Below the pieces are notes generated by a model. It made no database searches and was not told the origin of the DNA. It saw nothing but the letters and a program-made list of their open reading frames with translations. The translations under genes and the position numbers were made by a program. This document shows, piece after piece, positions 32,423 to 40,550 of a DNA stretch of 64,000 nt (its first letter is position 1; the number at the start of each line of letters is the position of its first letter). This DNA comes from Prado023 sp963697345 (GTDB lineage Bacteria; Actinomycetota; Actinomycetes; S36-B12; CAIYMF01), in the NCBI GenBank assembly GCA_963697345.1, contig CAVONS010000007.1, forward strand, positions 310,001 through 374,000, given 5' to 3'.

Positions 32423-32962
32423 TCACGCACGCGCCGCCGGCAGCGCCCACCGATCAAGGACGTGGTACTCGGGCTGTGGCCCGGTTGTCGAGGCGACCAG
32501 GGTCACCTCCGCGGGGAGCCACGAGGGACCTGCGTGCCCGTCGAACAGCGCAGCGGCAGCCCGCGCGTGCGGGAGCGCCTCGGAGCCGCGGACCCGACCC
32601 ACGGTCACATGGGCCCGGAAGCGGTGATCGCGGGTGCGCATGGCCCGTTGGAGCCGGGCAGCTACCTCAGGCAGCCACGGCCCGTGCTCCACCCCGACCC
32701 ACACGACGGGGCCGAACGTGCCCGAGCCGCTCAGGTGCACTGGCGCGGCGGGCGGCAGCGGGTCGCGAGCCACAGTCGCGCTGATCCGGCCAGTGACGAT
32801 GTCCGGGTCGCCCGGGCCCAGGAACGCGAGCGTGATGTGCCACCGGTGCGGTGGCTGCCAGCGGACGCCCGATGCCTCGGGGCGAACGCGGTCCAACTGG
32901 CCCGCAAGTGCCTCACGCGCTGCCTGATCGGGCCAGACGGCCGCGAACAGCCGCACGTCCAT
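32423..32962 (-). CDS. thpR: RNA 2',3'-cyclic phosphodiesterase
   Basis: 179 residues of the 2H phosphoesterase superfamily. The two catalytic H-x-T-hydrophobic motifs are HITLAF (near residue 42) and HVTVGR (near residue 118). MDVRLFAAVWPD is the typical N-terminus. The start codon overlaps the ureC stop (ATGA), so it is translationally coupled to the urease genes. This is an unusual neighbour whose link is unexplained. Confidence 0.88.
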   Translation of the reverse strand: MDVRLFAAVWPDQAAREALAGQLDRVRPEASGVRWQPPHRWHITLAFLGPGDPDIVTGRISATVARDPLPPAAPVHLSGSGTFGPVVWVGVEHGPWLPEVAARLQRAMRTRDHRFRAHVTVGRVRGSEALPHARAAAALFDGHAGPSWLPAEVTLVASTTGPQPEYHVLDRWALPAARA

Positions 32963-34653
32963 CAGAGGAAGTACAGCCGCTGCAGAGGGGTGCTGGCCAC
33001 GGGGCCGAACCGCAGGGGCCGCCCGTCCATCGTGACCTCGGCGGATCGGGGGTCGACCCGCACGTCGGCGAGCCTCGTGTTGCGCACCAGCTGCGACAGC
33101 CGCACTGAACGTGTGCCGTGCACCGGCACCCGCCGCCTGGCCGTCGGGAACGGCGACCGGGACTCATCGGCCGCGCCGTTGGTGAACAGCACCGACAGCT
33201 GCGCCGGCGCCGCACCGTACCCGCCGAACTGCGGACCGAACCGCAGCGGCTCGACGGTGTCGATCGAGGCGTTCGGGTCACCTGTCGGTCCCCAGGCGGG
33301 CAGGCCGGACTTCAGCACCAGGGCCGGCTTCGCCGCGAAGTAGGAGGGGCGCCAGAGCACGATGTCGGCCATCCGCCCGAGCTGCAGCGACCCCACCTCG
33401 TGGGCGATCCCGTGCACGAGGGCGGGGTTGATCGTGAGCTTGGCCAGGTAGCGCAGGACACGGTCGTTGTCGTGGTCGTCGGCGGCGTCGTCGGGATCGA
33501 CGTACCCACCCTCGGCGCCCTTGGTGACCGAGGCGAGCGCGAACGTGCGCCGCCACGTCTCGCCGGCGCGGCCCATCCCGAGGGCGTCCGAGCTGGTCAT
33601 GGGGATCACGCCGTGGTCGTGGAGCAGGTTCTCCGCACCCATCGTGGAGGCACGCACGCGATCCCGCGCGAGCTTCACGTCGCTGGGGACCTCGGCGTGC
33701 AGGCCGTGGGACACCATGATCATCGACACATGCTCGGCGAGGGCGTTGACGCCGAAGGGCAGTGTGGGGTTCGTCGAGGAGGCCAGCACGTTGTCCACGC
33801 CGGCCAGCCGCAGGACGTCCGGCGTGTGCCCGCCGCCGCACCCCTCGACGTGGAACGCGTGCACGGCCCGGCCGTCGAGGACCGCCAGGGTGTCCTCGAC
33901 CGACAGTCCCTCGTTGAGCCCGTCGGTGTGCAGGGCGACGGCGACGTCGTGCTCCTCGGCCACGGACAGCGCCGTGTCGAGTGTGCGCAGGTGCGCCCCG
34001 GTGTCCTCGTGGACCTTGAACCCGCACACACCCGATTCGAGTGCCTCCATCAGCGGCCCCGGTTCCGATGAGGACCCGCGGCCCAGCACACCCACGTTGA
34101 TCGGCCACGCATCGAAGGCCGCGTACGCCTGGCGCAGCGCCCAGCCGGAGCCCACGCCCACACCCCAGAACGGCCCGAACTCCTGCACGAGCAGGCTGGT
34201 CACGCCCGAGGAGAGCGCCGCCTCCATCACGCGCGGGGACAGGCCGTGCACATGGGGGTCGACAGCCCCCGGCGTGGCGATCAGGCCCTCGCCCGGGATG
34301 ACGATCGTGCCGCTGCCCACGACCACGTCCACGCCGTCGGTGGTGTCGGGGTTCCCGGATCGACCGATCGCCGCGATGCGACCCTGGCGGATCCCGATCG
34401 AGGTGACGCGCACCCCGAGGACCGGGTCGAGCAGGAGGACGTTGGTGACCACGACGTCGCACGACTCGTCGGTGCGCACGGCCTTGAACCCGATGCCGTC
34501 GCGACCGGTCTTCGCGAAGCCGAGGAGGAGCTCGTCGCCGGGAGAACGGTCATCGGCCGTCACCTCCAGGCGCAGACCCGTGTCGCCCAGGCGAACCTGA
34601 TCACCCAGGCGTGGGCCGTGCACCGCGAGGTCGTTGCCCGGTCCGCGACTCAC
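32962..34653 (-). CDS. ureC: Divergent urease alpha subunit
   Basis: 563 residues, near the normal ~567, from GTG 34653. All nickel ligands align: H134 and H136 (DPHVH), carbamylated-type K213 with H215 (FKVHEDTG), H242 (LHTDGLNE), H268 (FHVEGCGGG) and D356 (TSSD). The mobile-flap motif V-C-H-H-L is V-S-H-G-L here: S315 replaces the usual cysteine and G317 a histidine, while catalytic H316 stays. SSDSQAMGR reads SSDALGMGR. No ureDEFG accessory gene is in the window. The divergent neighbour is agmatine deiminase, so the substrate may not be plain urea (inference). Confidence 0.9.
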   Translation of the reverse strand: MSRGPGNDLAVHGPRLGDQVRLGDTGLRLEVTADDRSPGDELLLGFAKTGRDGIGFKAVRTDESCDVVVTNVLLLDPVLGVRVTSIGIRQGRIAAIGRSGNPDTTDGVDVVVGSGTIVIPGEGLIATPGAVDPHVHGLSPRVMEAALSSGVTSLLVQEFGPFWGVGVGSGWALRQAYAAFDAWPINVGVLGRGSSSEPGPLMEALESGVCGFKVHEDTGAHLRTLDTALSVAEEHDVAVALHTDGLNEGLSVEDTLAVLDGRAVHAFHVEGCGGGHTPDVLRLAGVDNVLASSTNPTLPFGVNALAEHVSMIMVSHGLHAEVPSDVKLARDRVRASTMGAENLLHDHGVIPMTSSDALGMGRAGETWRRTFALASVTKGAEGGYVDPDDAADDHDNDRVLRYLAKLTINPALVHGIAHEVGSLQLGRMADIVLWRPSYFAAKPALVLKSGLPAWGPTGDPNASIDTVEPLRFGPQFGGYGAAPAQLSVLFTNGAADESRSPFPTARRRVPVHGTRSVRLSQLVRNTRLADVRVDPRSAEVTMDGRPLRFGPVASTPLQRLYFL

Positions 34654-35483
34654 GGCCGCACCGACCCTGTGCCACGTCGGTCCGCGAGGTCGCGGATCAT
34701 CGTGGGGACCGCCGACTCCGGGTCGCCGGTGTCCTGCGACGGGCTGCCCGAGTCGGCGAACCCGCAGGCGCGTGCCCTGGCCAGGGCCGCCTCCTTCGCT
34801 CCGGGCGCGTCCAGCGGCCCGTCGACCAGGCCCGCGAAGCCGATGATCACCCGCGCCCCGCCGATCGGGCTGAGCCCGACCTCGATGGACTCACCGGGTG
34901 GGAACGCCACGGTGGCACCGGCCGGCACAGCCAGGTGCCGCCCGTAGGCCGCGGCCCGGTCGAACCTGAGGCGTGGGTTCACCTCGAAGAAGTGGAAGTG
35001 CGAGGACACGGAGATCGGGACCGGCGCCTCGTTGCTGACCGTGATGGACACGGACCCGGCGGCTGGCGGGGCGCCCGCGCTGTGCACCCCCCCGCTGTGG
35101 ACCCCGGACGTGTGCGCCCCCGAGCTGTCGCGGTGCTCGCCGGCCAGCAGCGCCCCCGGGGCGTCGTCGCCGAGATGCCCCCCGCCGATCGGGTCAACGA
35201 TCGTGACCAGCCGTGAACCGTCGTCGAACACGGCCTCGACGTGGACGGTGTCGACGATGTCGGCGACCCCCGGAAGGACATCGCCCGGGCCGAGGGCGGC
35301 GAGCCCCACCGCGACGGCCTGCTCGTGCGAACTCCCGTCGCGGGCGGCCTCTGCCACGGCGTCGGCGACGATCGCCGTCGCCTCAGGGACGTTGAGAAGC
35401 AACCCGCGGGCCTGGCGGGCGCGGGCCAGTGCGGCTGCGAGGTGGAGCAGCAGCCGGTCGACCTCCGTGGGAGTCAGGTTCAC
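34650..35483 (-). CDS. ureAB: Urease gamma-beta fusion subunit
   Basis: 277 residues from GTG 35483. Residues 1-100 are UreA-like (MNLTPTEVDRLLLHLAAALA, LLLNVPEA, DTVHVEAVFDDGSRLVTIVDPI). A glycine/histidine-rich linker (about 112-137, with SGVHSGGVHSAG) joins it to a UreB-like domain (about 140-240) with SSHFHFFEVNPRLRFDRAAAYG and VIIGFAGLVDGPLD. Fused gamma-beta subunits are known in some bacteria. An extra C-terminal tail of about 40 residues is present. GTGA overlap with ureC gives a two-subunit urease-like enzyme. Confidence 0.9.
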   Translation of the reverse strand: MNLTPTEVDRLLLHLAAALARARQARGLLLNVPEATAIVADAVAEAARDGSSHEQAVAVGLAALGPGDVLPGVADIVDTVHVEAVFDDGSRLVTIVDPIGGGHLGDDAPGALLAGEHRDSSGAHTSGVHSGGVHSAGAPPAAGSVSITVSNEAPVPISVSSHFHFFEVNPRLRFDRAAAYGRHLAVPAGATVAFPPGESIEVGLSPIGGARVIIGFAGLVDGPLDAPGAKEAALARARACGFADSGSPSQDTGDPESAVPTMIRDLADRRGTGSVRP

Positions 35484-35489
35484 GGCGAC

Positions 35490-35495
35490 AGGCTA
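35490..35495 (-). promoter_or_regulatory. Leaderless-type -10 (TAGCCT) for ureAB
   Basis: On the minus strand TAGCCT is followed by six bases and GTG 35483. It lies in the 134-bp region shared with the divergent agmatine deiminase gene. Confidence 0.5.
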
Positions 35496-35617
35496 GTCCT
35501 GCAGGCGCCGTGAGCCCCCGGTCTTGCCGTCGGGGGTACCGTGCCCGCAGGATTCAGCCAAGTACCACCGGTGACGGCAGGACCGTTGGCGGATCGACGC
35601 AGCGCATGAGGTGACTG

Positions 35618-36751
35618 ATGGGACACGCCCTGGCCAGCACGCCACGGGAGGACGGCTTCCGGATGCCCGCTGAGTGGGAGCCGCACGCCGGGTGCTACCT
35701 GGTGTGGCCGCAGCGCCCCGACAACTGGCGCCTGGGGGGCAAGCCGGCACAGGCTGCGTTCGCGCGTGTGGCTGAGGCGATCGCGCAGGCCGAGCCGGTG
35801 ACGGTTCTCGCATCGGCCGGGCAGTACGTCAACGCCCGCGAGCGGCTGCCCCTGCACATCCGCGTGGTGGAGATGTCGACCAACGACGCGTGGGTGCGCG
35901 ACACCGGCCCGACGTTCGTGGTGAACGACGACGGCGAGCTGCGCGGAGTCTCCTGGCGGTTCAACGCGTGGGGTGGCCTGCGGGGCGGGCTGTACTTCCC
36001 CTGGGATGCCGATGACCTGGTGGGGCCGAAGGTCTGCGACCTCGAGCGGGTGCAGCGCTACCTGCCGGACTTCGTCCTCGAGGGCGGGGCGATCGATGTG
36101 GACGGTCAGGGCACCGTCCTGACCACGGAGGAGTGCCTGCTCAACCCGAACAGGAATCCCGAGCTGAGCCGCGAGCAGATCGAGGACAGGCTGCGTGAGC
36201 ACCTCGGGGTCTCGCAGGTGATCTGGCTGCCGCGTGGGGTGTACCTGGATGAGACCGATGGGCACATCGACAACTTCGCCCGCTTCGTCGAACCCGGGGT
36301 GGTGATGCTGACCTGGACCGACGACGTCGAGGACCCCATGTGGGAGATCTGTCACGAGGCCCTGGCCATCCTTGAGGCCAGCACCGATGCGCAGGGTCGC
36401 AGCCTGCGGGTGGTCACGCTGCACCAACCCGGTCCGATCACGATCTCGGCCGCGGAGGCCGCCGGCGTCGATCACGTCCCGGGTTCGCAGCCGCGGGTCG
36501 AGGGGGAGCGCCTGGCTGGGTCGTACGTCAACTCCTTCATCGGCAACGGCGTGGTGGTCCTGCCGGTGTTCGAGGACGCCCATGACGCCGCGGCGATTGC
36601 CACCTACGAGGAGATGTTCCCGGGCCGTCGAGTCGTCACGGTGCCGGGTCGCGAGATCCTGCTCGGCGGCGGCAACGTGCACTGCATCACCCAGCAGGTC
36701 CCCGTCGGGAGACCGTCCATCTCGAGCCCCGTGCCGGCAGTGATACCCTAG
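35618..36751 (+). CDS. aguA: Agmatine deiminase
   Basis: 377 residues from ATG behind GAGGTGACTG. It hydrolyses agmatine to N-carbamoylputrescine and ammonia. Family blocks include MPAEWEPHAGCYLVWPQRPDNW, NDAWVRDTGPTFVV, EGGAIDVDGQGT, DGHIDNFARF and the nucleophile region LGGGNVHCITQQ with Cys at residue 356. No N-carbamoylputrescine amidase is in the window. The gene is divergent from the urease-like operon. Its stop codon lies inside the palindromic operator of the next gene. Confidence 0.95.
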   Translation: MGHALASTPREDGFRMPAEWEPHAGCYLVWPQRPDNWRLGGKPAQAAFARVAEAIAQAEPVTVLASAGQYVNARERLPLHIRVVEMSTNDAWVRDTGPTFVVNDDGELRGVSWRFNAWGGLRGGLYFPWDADDLVGPKVCDLERVQRYLPDFVLEGGAIDVDGQGTVLTTEECLLNPNRNPELSREQIEDRLREHLGVSQVIWLPRGVYLDETDGHIDNFARFVEPGVVMLTWTDDVEDPMWEICHEALAILEASTDAQGRSLRVVTLHQPGPITISAAEAAGVDHVPGSQPRVEGERLAGSYVNSFIGNGVVVLPVFEDAHDAAAIATYEEMFPGRRVVTVPGREILLGGGNVHCITQQVPVGRPSISSPVPAVIP

Positions 36752-36761
36752 GGGGTATATC
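36742..36761 (+). promoter_or_regulatory. CsoR/CstR-type palindromic operator
   Basis: GATACCCTAGGGGGTATATC resembles the A-T-A-C-C-C...G-G-G-T-A-T operators of the CsoR/CstR family of copper or persulfide sensors. It overlaps the aguA stop and lies 12 bases before the GTG at 36774, with a perfect AGGAGG in between. No csoR-like gene is in this window. Confidence 0.5.
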
Positions 36762-36773
36762 TGAGGAGGCTGC

Positions 36774-37082
36774 GTGACCACCCTGACCGACATCGAGCGA
36801 CGACTCGGCGACGTGGGTGAGGCGCTGAACCGTGCTACCGGCGGGCAGGCGCTGTGCCGGCTGGATGGATCGGCCACCACCGCGAAGGAGCTCGAGGGTC
36901 GGATGGCCGTCCTCCTGGAGCTGCGCCGGGCATTGCGCGCCGACCCGGGCGCCGATCTGAGCGCCATCGACACGAAGTGGCGGCGCGACCTCGAGCAGCG
37001 GCAGGAGGCCGAGGCCTCGCGGGTGTGGATCGCCTACCTGTCCGGTGGGGTGAGCGAGTTGGACGTTCTCGTCGGGCTCTGA
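36774..37082 (+). CDS. Small protein of unknown function
   Basis: 102 residues from GTG behind AGGAGG. It is predicted mostly helical, with one cysteine (C28) in ATGGQALCRLDG and an acidic-basic helix ERRL...LLELRRALRADPG. I do not recognise a family, and it is not a CsoR protein. The strong ribosome binding site and the CsoR/CstR-type operator in front suggest a regulated, well-translated small protein, possibly metal- or sulfur-stress related (inference). Confidence 0.7.
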   Translation: MTTLTDIERRLGDVGEALNRATGGQALCRLDGSATTAKELEGRMAVLLELRRALRADPGADLSAIDTKWRRDLEQRQEAEASRVWIAYLSGGVSELDVLVGL

Positions 37083-37090
37083 GGCTCCGC

Positions 37091-37633
37091 TCAGCGGGCG
37101 GAGGCCAGGGCTGCGAGCTTGCGCACCGTGTTCACGTTGCGGATCGTGCATCGTCGGTACAGCGAGGTGCCCACGACCGTCACGAGCCCGGTGCGGGGCT
37201 GGTCCGCGCGGGCCACCCGCCAGATCACTGCGCCGGACTCGTAGATCGCCTCGTCGATCCCGGGCTTGACCGGGAAGTGCGTCAGCGCGTCGGGCCCGTG
37301 GAGCTCCGGGAAGAGGAAGATCACGTCGGACTTCTGGGTGTCGTCGTTGGCCCAGTTCGACGGGATCGCGGCCGCAACCGTGGCCAGGTCGCTCCCGGTG
37401 ACGACCAGCACGGGGATCGGGAAGCCGAAGTCCTCGGCCAACCGGCCCTCGAGATGTGCGGCCAACTCGGCGGGCGTCGACGCGTCGGGCGCGGTGAACA
37501 GGACGTTTCCGGTGTTGATGTACGTGCTGACGTCGGTCATCCCGGCGCTCTCGAACGAGGTGCGCAGGTCTCCCATCGGCACGCGGTGCTTGCCACCGAC
37601 GTTGATGCCGCGCAGGAGGGCGAGGTGGGTCAT
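37091..37633 (-). CDS. DUF1697 family protein
   Basis: 180 residues. LALLRGINVGGKHRVPMGDLR is the unmistakable N-terminal block, followed by YINTGNVLF and a C-terminal TIRNVNTVRKLAAL. The family is widespread and uncharacterised. It is a single gene convergent with the 102-residue gene (8 bp between stops). Confidence 0.9.
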   Translation of the reverse strand: MTHLALLRGINVGGKHRVPMGDLRTSFESAGMTDVSTYINTGNVLFTAPDASTPAELAAHLEGRLAEDFGFPIPVLVVTGSDLATVAAAIPSNWANDDTQKSDVIFLFPELHGPDALTHFPVKPGIDEAIYESGAVIWRVARADQPRTGLVTVVGTSLYRRCTIRNVNTVRKLAALASAR

Positions 37634-37704
37634 CGCGACCGTCGTCGCTCAGGGCAGCACGGGCGTGCAGCGGCGGATGAGCTCGCGTGGAACCACTCGA
37701 TGGT

Positions 37705-37923
37705 TCAGCCGCCGGACTTGCGTCGGAACATCCGCTGCGAGGGGCCGGTGGTCTGGGCGTGGGCAGACGTGCCGGAGTCCCCGTGTGAGGTGTCGGCTGC
37801 CCCGGATGACGCGTGCTTGTGGGCCAGCGCCTCCCGGTACTTCGCCTTGAGGTCCTCGTCGGGATCTGGAGCAGGAGTTGCTGCGTCCGCCTGCTCGTCG
37901 GGTTCTTGGGCCTGATCGGTCAT
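37705..37923 (-). CDS. DUF5302 small protein
   Basis: 72 residues from ATG 37923, with GGAG nine bases upstream. Acidic N-terminus (EPDEQADAATPAPDPDEDL), then the conserved block DLKAKYREALAHKHA, then a Ser/His-rich tail ending RMFRRKSGG. DUF5302 is an actinobacterial family of unknown function. It is transcribed away from tRNA-Lys. Confidence 0.8.
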   Translation of the reverse strand: MTDQAQEPDEQADAATPAPDPDEDLKAKYREALAHKHASSGAADTSHGDSGTSAHAQTTGPSQRMFRRKSGG

Positions 37924-38088
37924 GGGTACTCCAGTCTGAGAGTTCTGACCACGGTACTGCGTCGAGTGCGCGCTCGTCGGTTCGGCGTGACTGTCCCCAC
38001 GGTCCGCCGGCTGGTTGCCCGCGGTCACCTAGAATCGCGGCAACGGGTGCGCCGGGTGACCTTCCACCGTGATCTCGCCGCTCCCCGA

Positions 38089-38160
38089 GGGCCTCTAGCT
38101 CAATGGTAGAGCTGCGGACTTTTAATCCGTAGGTTGCGGGTTCGAGCCCCGCGGGGCCTA
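38089..38160 (+). tRNA. tRNA-Lys (anticodon TTT)
   Basis: 72 bases fold as a cloverleaf. The acceptor stem GGGCCTC pairs with GGGGCCT (two G-U pairs). D-arm GCTC/GAGC, anticodon stem GCGGA/TCCGT with loop CTTTTAA, T-arm GCGGG-TTCGAGC-CCCGC, discriminator A. CCA is not encoded. The downstream 1.3 kb carries mobile-element remnants, which suggests that this tRNA served as an integration site, though I found no repeated 3' end. Confidence 0.95.
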
Positions 38161-38303
38161 CTTCTGAGCACAAACAGGACTGTTCCAGCTCGGAACTACG
38201 CCAACGGAATACACCAACGAGCATAGGACCCGATATCAGAGGCAGCGTTCGCGGCCGTCCATGGCGGGCCGGAGGTCGACTCGGGAGAACGCCGCGGACG
38301 GCT

Positions 38304-38600
38304 AATGGCCACGACTACGACCAGATTGCCGCAGAACTCGGAATCTCAAGTCGGTCGGGGGCGTGGAAGGCGCATCAACGGGCACCGGCCGAACGCCAGG
38401 GCGAGGTGGTCGGGGATTACCTGGCGCTGGAGGTGGCCCGATTGAATGCGATGCAGGACGCGTTGTGGGACAAGGCCACGGCCGGGGACGTGCGCGCTGT
38501 TGGTCAGGTACGGCAGATCATCATGGCTCGGGCACGGCTGCTACAGCGCAGCATTCAACTCCACCCCAGGTCCATCTTGACCCCACCGTTGACCGGATGA
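38304..38600 (+). pseudogene. Remnant of a phage-type small helix-turn-helix protein
   Basis: About 98 codons are open in one frame, but no start codon precedes the conserved part. HDYDQIAAELGISSRSGAWKA is a helix-turn-helix, and LALEVARLNAMQDALWDKA followed by GDVRAVGQVRQIIMARARLL matches small terminase-subunit-like proteins of actinophages. The frame runs back into tRNA-Lys without ATG/GTG/TTG, so the 5' end has been lost. The next 226 bases, up to 38826, hold nothing else I can support. Confidence 0.55.
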
Positions 38601-38800
38601 GGACCAGCTCGCGCACCCGCACGGGCACGGCCGACTCCCTCGAACCGGACGAAGGGCACGTAGGTCCGTCGCGTCCTGGTTGCTGCACTGGTTGCCAGGC
38701 CACAATCGTCCACGACGCGCAGGGCTTGGGATAGCACTTCCACGCCGACATTTCCGGCGAGGCACCTGCGACTGAGCGCCTTGCGGACTCGAGAGCTGCT

Positions 38801-38820
38801 CGGTACCGCCGTGGTACCGT
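38801..38820 (+). promoter_or_regulatory. Operator overlapping the leaderless -10 of the antitoxin gene
   Basis: CGGTACC (38801-38807) and GGTACCG (38813-38819) form a 7-bp inverted repeat. TACCGT (38815-38820) is a -10-like box ending six bases before ATG 38827. An antitoxin dimer bound here would block its own promoter. Confidence 0.5.
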
Positions 38821-38826
38821 TGGCCT

Positions 38827-39024
38827 ATGGCCATGAACCTCCGACTCAGCGACGCCGAGAGCGATGCCCTGCGTTCCAGGGCCGAGCAGGAGGGGCGCTC
38901 GATGCAGGAGGTCGCGCGAACCGCCATCGCCCAGTACGTCTCGGACCGCCCGCAGCGACTGCTGGGCGCGATCCAGCGTGTACGCACCGAGGATCGCGAG
39001 CTGCTCGACCGACTGAGCAAGTGA
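38827..39024 (+). CDS. Ribbon-helix-helix type antitoxin
   Basis: 65 residues. MNLRLSDAESDALRSRAEQEG then SMQEVARTAIAQYV gives a ribbon-helix-helix DNA-binding fold. The C-terminal helix (RLLGAIQRVRTEDRELLDRLSK) is in the position that would occlude the partner toxin. It overlaps the doc-like gene by 4 bases (GTGA). Likely autoregulated through the inverted repeat just upstream. Confidence 0.82.
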   Translation: MAMNLRLSDAESDALRSRAEQEGRSMQEVARTAIAQYVSDRPQRLLGAIQRVRTEDRELLDRLSK

Positions 39025-39410
39025 GCGCCGAGGAGATCGACTACCTCTCGGTCGAGGATCTACTCGAGATCGCCGCTGGCGTGATCGATCACGTGGTGGT
39101 CAGGGACGCCGGCCTTCTGGCGGCAGCCGCAGCCCGCCCCCGGGTCACGGTCTTCGGTGAGGACGCCTACCGGGCCTTCGAGGACAAGGCCGCAGCGCTG
39201 CTGCATTCGCTGGTCCGCAACCACGCCCTCGTAGATGGCAACAAGCGCTTGGCGTGGTCGGCTGCGCGCATCTTCTGCCTGCTCAACGGCCGGGATCTGG
39301 CGTACACCGTGGATGAGGCCGAGGACCTCATGCTCAGCGCGGCATCTGGCCAGCTCGACGTGCCGCAGATCGCGACGTGGATCGTGGCCCACTCAGCGGG
39401 TGCGTCCTAA
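39021..39410 (+). CDS. doc: Doc/Fic-family toxin
   Basis: 129 residues, Doc size. The Fic signature reads H-A-L-V-D-G-N-K-R (H68 to R76), matching H-x-F/L-x-D/E-G/A-N-K-R, so it appears intact. Doc phosphorylates EF-Tu; AMP-transferring Fic enzymes use H-P-F-x-x-G-N-G-R, so the K here points to Doc. Start codon GTG overlaps the antitoxin stop. The pair sits in the eroded island next to tRNA-Lys, typical of plasmid or prophage addiction modules. Confidence 0.88.
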   Translation: MSAEEIDYLSVEDLLEIAAGVIDHVVVRDAGLLAAAAARPRVTVFGEDAYRAFEDKAAALLHSLVRNHALVDGNKRLAWSAARIFCLLNGRDLAYTVDEAEDLMLSAASGQLDVPQIATWIVAHSAGAS

Positions 39411-39485
39411 CGCCGCCAGTCGCGCACGTCGGGGCAGGCACCGGCGCCCTGTAGGCCGCGGTGTCTCGGCACGTTCAGGGGAGCG

Positions 39486-40403
39486 ATGCGGCGTCAGGGC
39501 GGGCGGCGTGGGGTGGTCCCCTGTACGGGGCAGTCGGTGTCCGGCTTCCTCCACGTGGATGACGTGGGCGCCACGCCGACCGAGCGCCGATACCGGCTGT
39601 CCGAGGAACACGCCCAGGTGCTGCTCGACCGGGACGCAATGACCTATCTCACGCCCTACACCCGGATGTTCGTCGCCGCCGCACAACAGCTGCCCGCGAT
39701 CATGCACGCCTACCGGACCGGTGGTGGCGTGAACTGGCGGGATTACGGACCGGACATGAGTGAGGGCCAGGAATGGGGGAACCGACCGACATACATCAAT
39801 GCCCTGGCGGACTGGTTGGCCAGCGTCGATGACCTCCACGGGCGCTTGTCGGCCGGCGCCCGAGTTGCCGATGTGGGCTGCGGCGGGGGTTGGTCCTCCA
39901 TCGCGATCGCGCGGGCCCTTCCTGGGGTGTCAATCGACGGGTTCGATCTGGACGTGCCCGCCATTGAACGTGCGCGCAGGAACGCGGAGGCTGAGGGCCT
40001 TGCCGACCGGGTGACGTTCCACGCGGTAGACCCCGCGGAGGCCGGGCATGGTGACGCCTACGACCTTGTGGCCGCATTCGAGTGCATCCACGATCTCCCG
40101 CAACCCGTCCCGGTCCTGCGGACCATGCGCTCGATGGCTGGGAAGGACGGCACCGTCCTGGTGATGGACGAGAACGTCCAAGCGGAGTTCGTCGCGCCCG
40201 GCGACGAGGTGGAGCGGATCATGTACGGGTTCAGCACTCTCGTGTGCCTGCCGGACGGCATGTCACACCCCGATTCGGTGGGCACGGGCACCGTGATGCG
40301 GCCTTCCGTGCTGGAGGGCTACGCGCGGGAGGCCGGGTTCTCCGACGTCGAGATCCTGCCGATCGACGCAGGGTTCTGGCGCTTCTACCGCCTCCGCCAG
40401 TAA
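39486..40403 (+). pseudogene. 5'-truncated winged-helix/SAM methyltransferase
   Basis: The frame gives up to 305 residues, but family-like sequence begins only at QSVSGFLHVDD (about 39528). Related proteins of about 350 residues start with a winged-helix dimerisation domain that is missing here. The methyltransferase core is intact: ARVADVGCGGGWSSIAIAR (motif I), GFDLD, DLVAAFECIHDL and FWRFYRL at the end. Upstream bases code for nothing related, so a deletion or insertion junction probably lies at 39.41-39.53 kb. It could still be translated as a shortened protein. Confidence 0.6.
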
Positions 40404-40550
40404 CGGCAACCAGGTGAACGAACTCGCCCGACCGGGATTCGTGGCTCGCCTCACGGGGGCGGGTCGTTTGGCCCTTCTCGGTGCTCTATCGCCCGGCTAG
40501 TGTCGAAACGTAGAACATTCGGACAGGGGTCGCGAGGGCGGGGTGGCGTC

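Noticed and set aside
36774..37082. CsoR/CstR-type repressor as identity of the 102-residue protein
   Set aside because: It lacks the Cys-His-Cys pattern and the R-R-x-x-G-Q-V-R-G helix of that family; only the operator is CsoR-like.
38161..39530. Duplicate tRNA-Lys 3' end as a right attachment site
   Set aside because: I looked for a repeat of the T-arm/acceptor sequence across the island and found none.
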